Source: Candidimonas nitroreducens
GTDB taxonomy: Bacteria; Pseudomonadota; Gammaproteobacteria; Burkholderiales; Burkholderiaceae_B
Length of the DNA stretch: 64,000 bases
Assembly: GCF_002209565.1 (NCBI RefSeq)
Contig: NZ_NJIH01000003.1
Span: forward strand, 682,001-746,000
Direction of reading: 5' to 3'
In this document: positions 61,258-64,000 of the stretch, piece after piece
Numbering within the stretch: the first letter of the stretch is position 1
Layout of the letters: each line of letters begins with the position of its first letter
Notes under the pieces: generated by a model
The model's input: only the letters and a program-made list of their open reading frames with translations
Database searches by the model: none
What the model was told of the DNA's origin: nothing
Program-made: the position numbers and the translations under genes

Positions 61258-62163
61258 TCAGCCCTGCAGATTGTCCTGGCCGTCGGGCAGCAGGATCTGC
61301 TTGCAGGCCGTGCACAGTTTGTCGATGAAGGTCTGGGGCTGGGCCGAAAGCGGGTCGTCGGCGTGCACCATGACGCTGATGGGTACTTCGATGCGTGGGG
61401 CCAGGCGGCACAGCGTCAGGCCGGGCCGCAGCATGGCGCGTCCGGTGATCAGGTCGACGATGGTGTCGCCGCAGCCTGCCTCCACCAGCGCGCAGGCCAC
61501 GTAGTGGGTCTGCACCTGCGCGATGATGTTCATGCTTAGGCCTTCGGCGTCCATGGCCTGCTGCAACAGCAGGCCCGAGGGGTCGCGGGCCTCGAGCGCG
61601 ATGAAGTCGCGCTTGGGCAGGTCGCGCAGCTTCATGGGCCCTGGCTTGTTCCGGCGCGTCATGTAGACGAGTTCTGTCTGGCCCACGGGTATGCGCCGCA
61701 GCCCCGGGTATTCGTTGCGGTCGAACGTGACGATCAGGTCGAGTTCGCGGGCCAGCAGGCCTTCGACCAGTTCTCCGCTGTGATGCGTGTGCAGGTCGAA
61801 GGTGACGTGTGGATGCGTGCGCTGGCTGTGCCGCACCACCGCGGGAAGCAGGCCCAGGCCCAGCGCGGGCGTGCTGCCTATGCGCAGGTGGCCCTGGTGG
61901 CTGTGCTTGAGGCTGTAGGCCAGGCGCCGCACGTTGGTCAGTTCTTGCTGCAGGCGCGCCACCTGGGGAGCCAGCACCTCGGCCTCGCGGGTGGCACGCA
62001 GCCGTCCCTTGACGCGCTCGAACAGCTTGAATCCGAGCTGGGCCTCGGCATTGGCCAGCAGCTTGCTGGCCGCCGGCTGGGAGACGTGCAGCGCTTCGGC
62101 CGCTTCGGTCAGGGAGCCGGTGCGCCAGATGGCGTCGAAGATTTCAATGTGGCGCAGCCGCAT
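61258..62163 (-). CDS. LysR-family regulator (OccR/NocR-like)
   Basis: 301-aa regulator: MRLRHIEIFDAIWRTGSLTE, VSQPAASKLLANAEAQLG and FERVKGRLRATREAEVL resemble the octopine/nopaline regulators OccR/NocR and arginine regulators. The co-inducer domain follows (GHLRIGSTPALGLGLLP). GGGG lies eight bases before ATG 62163. It is divergent from the MlrC-like gene and upstream of dadA-like and amidase genes, so it may control both sides. The operator at 62366-62380 has the ATAA-N7-TTAT form known for OccR. Confidence 0.9.
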   Translation of the reverse strand: MRLRHIEIFDAIWRTGSLTEAAEALHVSQPAASKLLANAEAQLGFKLFERVKGRLRATREAEVLAPQVARLQQELTNVRRLAYSLKHSHQGHLRIGSTPALGLGLLPAVVRHSQRTHPHVTFDLHTHHSGELVEGLLARELDLIVTFDRNEYPGLRRIPVGQTELVYMTRRNKPGPMKLRDLPKRDFIALEARDPSGLLLQQAMDAEGLSMNIIAQVQTHYVACALVEAGCGDTIVDLITGRAMLRPGLTLCRLAPRIEVPISVMVHADDPLSAQPQTFIDKLCTACKQILLPDGQDNLQG

Positions 62164-62365
62164 GATGGATCCCCCTTTGAAAAGCAGGCTATGGCGTTGT
62201 GGATGAAGCCGCAAGGCGGGCGGCGCCCCGCGGCTTGCTTTTGAATTTATGCCCGTGGGCCACGTAAACAGGATATTGAACCTGCGAGGGTAGCGGGGCA
62301 GTCTCGCTCTTCACGTGCGGCTGGCGTACTATAGCCGGTGCCGCGGGTCGGCTATTCCAAAAACT

Positions 62366-62380
62366 ATAACCAAAGGTTAT
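62366..62380. promoter_or_regulatory. LysR operator ATAACC-AAA-GGTTAT
   Basis: A perfect 15-bp dyad that fits both the T-N11-A LysR box and the ATAA-N7-TTAT pattern of OccR-type regulators. Its centre is about 65 bp upstream of the start site inferred from the promoter at 62402-62431, the usual recognition-site position for LysR activators. Confidence 0.72.
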
Positions 62381-62401
62381 TCATGCTGTCGAATTGGCTA
62401 T

Positions 62402-62431
62402 TTGTCCACGGGCGAATCGCGACCCGATAAT
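62402..62431 (+). promoter_or_regulatory. Putative promoter of the MlrC-like gene
   Basis: TTGTCC (62402-62407) and GATAAT (62426-62431) with 18-bp spacing. The -35 is weak, as expected for an activator-dependent promoter. The leader to ATG 62597 would be about 160 nt. Confidence 0.45.
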
Positions 62432-62596
62432 GTCCTGCGTCGCCAAGCGCCTTGCGCCGCTGCATGGCAGCGTCGCTGCGGCAAAGCGTAGTGTATGCGG
62501 GACGGGGCGATAGATCCTCTTGCACGTAAATTCATTGGAACCCAATTGGATCCACAGAGGCTCACGCATCGGTGGGATCAAGTTCAAAGGAAGGTC

Positions 62597-64000
62597 ATGA
62601 AAGTATTCAGCGGGGCATTGGGCACGGAAACCAATACATTTTCCCCAATGCCGACCAGCATCGAGGTGTTCCGCTCCCACGAGTATTATCCGGCGGGCCA
62701 GTATCCCGACAGCCCTACGCTGTACGGCGCGCCGCTGGCCGTCGCGCGCCGGCGCGGCGCCGAACTGGGCTGGGAAGTGCATGCGGGCATGGTGTCTTCG
62801 GCGCCGCCCAGCGGCATTACCACCCGCGCCGCCTATGAAGAACTGCGCGACGAATTGCTGGCAGACCTGCGCCGGGTGCTGCCCGTGGACATGGTGCTGC
62901 TGAGCCTGCACGGCGCAATGGTGGCCGACGGCTACGACGATTGCGAGGGCGACATACTCGCCCGGGTACGCGACATGGTCGGGCCGCAGGCCATTGTCGG
63001 GGCTGAACTCGACCTGCATTGCCACCTTAGCCCCACCATGGTCGAAAAGGCCGACGTGCTGGTGCTGTTCAAGGAATACCCGCATATCGATATCGTCGAG
63101 CGCGCCGAAGAACTGGTAGAGCTGTGCGTGGCCAAATACGAAAAGCGCATACGGCCCGTGGCGGCGGTGGTCGACTGCGAGATGATCGTACCCATGCACA
63201 CCACCCGCGACCCCGGCCAAAGCTTTGTGCGCCGCATCCAGTCGCTGGAAGGCAAGGACTCCATCCTGTCTGTTTCGGTTGCCCATGGCTTTGCCACGGG
63301 CGATGTTCCCGACATGGGCACTAAGGTGCTGGTATACAGCGACGGCAAGCCCGAGGCGGCGCAGCGCCTGGCCCGCCAGTTGGCCGATGAACTGATCGCC
63401 ATGCGCGAACAACTGATGGTGCCTTACCGCAGCATCGACGAGGCACTGGACGAAGCCCTGGCCACGGACGGCGGCCCGGTGGTGCTGGCCGACCGGCCCG
63501 ACAATCCGGGCAGCGGGGCGCCGGGAGATTCCACCTTTGTCCTGCGCCGCATGCTCGAGCGCGGCATCGGCAATGCCGCGCTGGGGCCGCTGTGGGATCC
63601 GGGCGCCGTGCGTATCGCCTTCGACGCCAAGCCGGGCGCCACCCTGGCCATGCGGCTGGGCGGCAAGATCGGGCCGCTGTCGGGCGACCCGGTGGACGTG
63701 GTCTGTACCGTCAAGGCCATCCAGCCCGATCTGCTCATGACCGGCCTGACCGGCGCGCCGGTGCGCATGGGCGATGCCGCGCTGGTCGATGCCCAGGGCA
63801 TAGATATCGTTCTTACCACCCGGCGCAACCAGGCCATGGATACCGACTTGTTCACCAAGATGGGCTGCGATCTGTCGGCCAAGAAGATCGTCGTGGTGAA
63901 ATCGGCCCAGCACTTTCATGCGTCGTTTGCGAAGGTGGCGCGCCAGATCATCTACGTGGGCGGCAAGGGCGTGGCCAGCCCCGACTGGAAGACCTTGCCG
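62597..64000 (+). CDS. M81-family metallopeptidase (MlrC/microcystinase C-like), partial
   Basis: 468 codons are open from ATG 62597 (AAGGAAGG upstream) to the window edge, without a stop. MKVFSGALGTETNTFSPMPT is the typical DUF1485/MlrC start; the metal-site segments ELDLHCHLSP and DRPDNPGSGAPGDSTF are intact, and the MlrC C-terminal domain (KKIVVVKSAQHFHASF) is mostly present. MlrC cleaves linearised microcystin, but relatives in beta-proteobacteria sit in amino acid or peptide catabolism. Near DadA, amidase and LysR genes, a role in D-amino-acid-containing peptide use is plausible. Confidence 0.9.
   Translation, partial: MKVFSGALGTETNTFSPMPTSIEVFRSHEYYPAGQYPDSPTLYGAPLAVARRRGAELGWEVHAGMVSSAPPSGITTRAAYEELRDELLADLRRVLPVDMVLLSLHGAMVADGYDDCEGDILARVRDMVGPQAIVGAELDLHCHLSPTMVEKADVLVLFKEYPHIDIVERAEELVELCVAKYEKRIRPVAAVVDCEMIVPMHTTRDPGQSFVRRIQSLEGKDSILSVSVAHGFATGDVPDMGTKVLVYSDGKPEAAQRLARQLADELIAMREQLMVPYRSIDEALDEALATDGGPVVLADRPDNPGSGAPGDSTFVLRRMLERGIGNAALGPLWDPGAVRIAFDAKPGATLAMRLGGKIGPLSGDPVDVVCTVKAIQPDLLMTGLTGAPVRMGDAALVDAQGIDIVLTTRRNQAMDTDLFTKMGCDLSAKKIVVVKSAQHFHASFAKVARQIIYVGGKGVASPDWKTLP

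Larger units (their letters stand above)
62164..62596. other. 433-bp divergent control region (LysR / MlrC-like gene)
   Basis: No gene is supported. It contains the LysR dyad at 62366-62380 and a plausible plus-strand promoter at 62402-62431. The remaining sequence, including the first 200 bases next to the LysR gene, shows no further structure I can interpret. Confidence 0.6.

Noticed and set aside
62381-63919. A 512-codon minus-strand open frame near the right edge
   Set aside because: It is antisense to the MlrC-like gene, whose frame is fully conserved but has no stop before the window edge.
1-64000. CRISPR arrays, tRNA or rRNA genes, insertion sequences, prophage or integrative element ends
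   Set aside because: I found no repeat-spacer arrays, no tRNA-like cloverleafs, no transposase or integrase genes and no flanking direct repeats; this is by eye, so short or degenerate elements could be missed.

Overview
The window is high-GC, densely coded DNA. It looks like the chromosome of a beta-proteobacterium of the Alcaligenaceae type (Bordetella/Achromobacter/Pusillimonas-like). The best evidence is eight orphan Bug (TctC-type) periplasmic receptors in 64 kb, none with TctA/TctB membrane partners, each beside catabolic enzymes and a LysR, GntR or TrmB-type regulator. Species cannot be fixed from the sequence. I see no rRNA, tRNA, CRISPR array, prophage or insertion sequence; this is a run of transport and catabolism cassettes.

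Layout. 1-4118 (minus): iron/opine-type ABC importer (double-domain permease, ATPase, receptor cut by the window edge). 4405-9914 (minus): biotin-dependent acyl-CoA carboxylase operon (carboxyltransferase, biotin carrier, biotin carboxylase) with a two-subunit ADP-forming acyl-CoA ligase inserted in it. 10107-11027 (plus): TrmB-like regulator. 11404-12384 (plus): Bug receptor. 12528-16305 (minus): aldehyde dehydrogenase, two-subunit TPP-dependent 2-oxoacid decarboxylase and a Bug receptor. 16467-19539 (minus): Bug, AMP-forming acyl-CoA ligase and a decayed citryl-CoA lyase-like gene. 19822-21366: DHA2 exporter. 21442-25535: GntR regulator facing FAH hydrolase, AA_synth protein, VOC protein and Bug. 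25599-26249: VapB antitoxin with a doubly broken VapC. 26372-30779: YghU-type GST, M20 amidohydrolase, frameshifted LysR, Bug. 30846-36989: Bug, DUF4387, AtuA-like protein / GntR, TauD-like dioxygenase, MmgE/PrpD. 37129-39939: NitT/TauT-type ABC importer. 40298-49447: ABC sugar/polyol importer with two dehydrogenases, PfkB kinase, LacD-type aldolase and a LacI repressor. 49496-53651: LysR, Bug, an SDR lacking its catalytic residues, LysR. 53802-57824: Ldh2-type dehydrogenase, cupin, Bug, MFS. 57999-64000: parvulin, amidase, D-amino-acid dehydrogenase, LysR, and a partial M81 (MlrC) peptidase.

Most interesting system. Three promoters in the 4.4-16.4 kb region (acyl-CoA carboxylase operon, Bug gene at 11404, aldehyde dehydrogenase/decarboxylase operon) carry the same 20-bp pseudo-palindrome, GTAG-N12-CTAC, lying between or overlapping good -35 and -10 elements. 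The TrmB-like gene lies among them and is the obvious candidate repressor. The enzymes form a logical chain: 2-oxoacid to aldehyde (TPP decarboxylase), aldehyde to acid (ALDH), acid to acyl-CoA (ADP-forming ligase), acyl-CoA to carboxylated acyl-CoA (biotin carboxylase), fed by two Bug receptors. I know of no described pathway with this composition; the substrate is unknown.

Other regulatory logic can be read directly. A perfect LacI-type operator sits just downstream of a consensus sigma-70 promoter ahead of the sugar operon. An ATAA-N7-TTAT LysR dyad lies between the 61-62 kb LysR gene and the MlrC gene. Dyads including ATA-N9-TAT lie between a LysR gene and the Ldh2 gene. TGGTATACCA lies between the AtuA and GntR genes, and three TATGCA repeats at exact 19-bp intervals precede the FAH operon.
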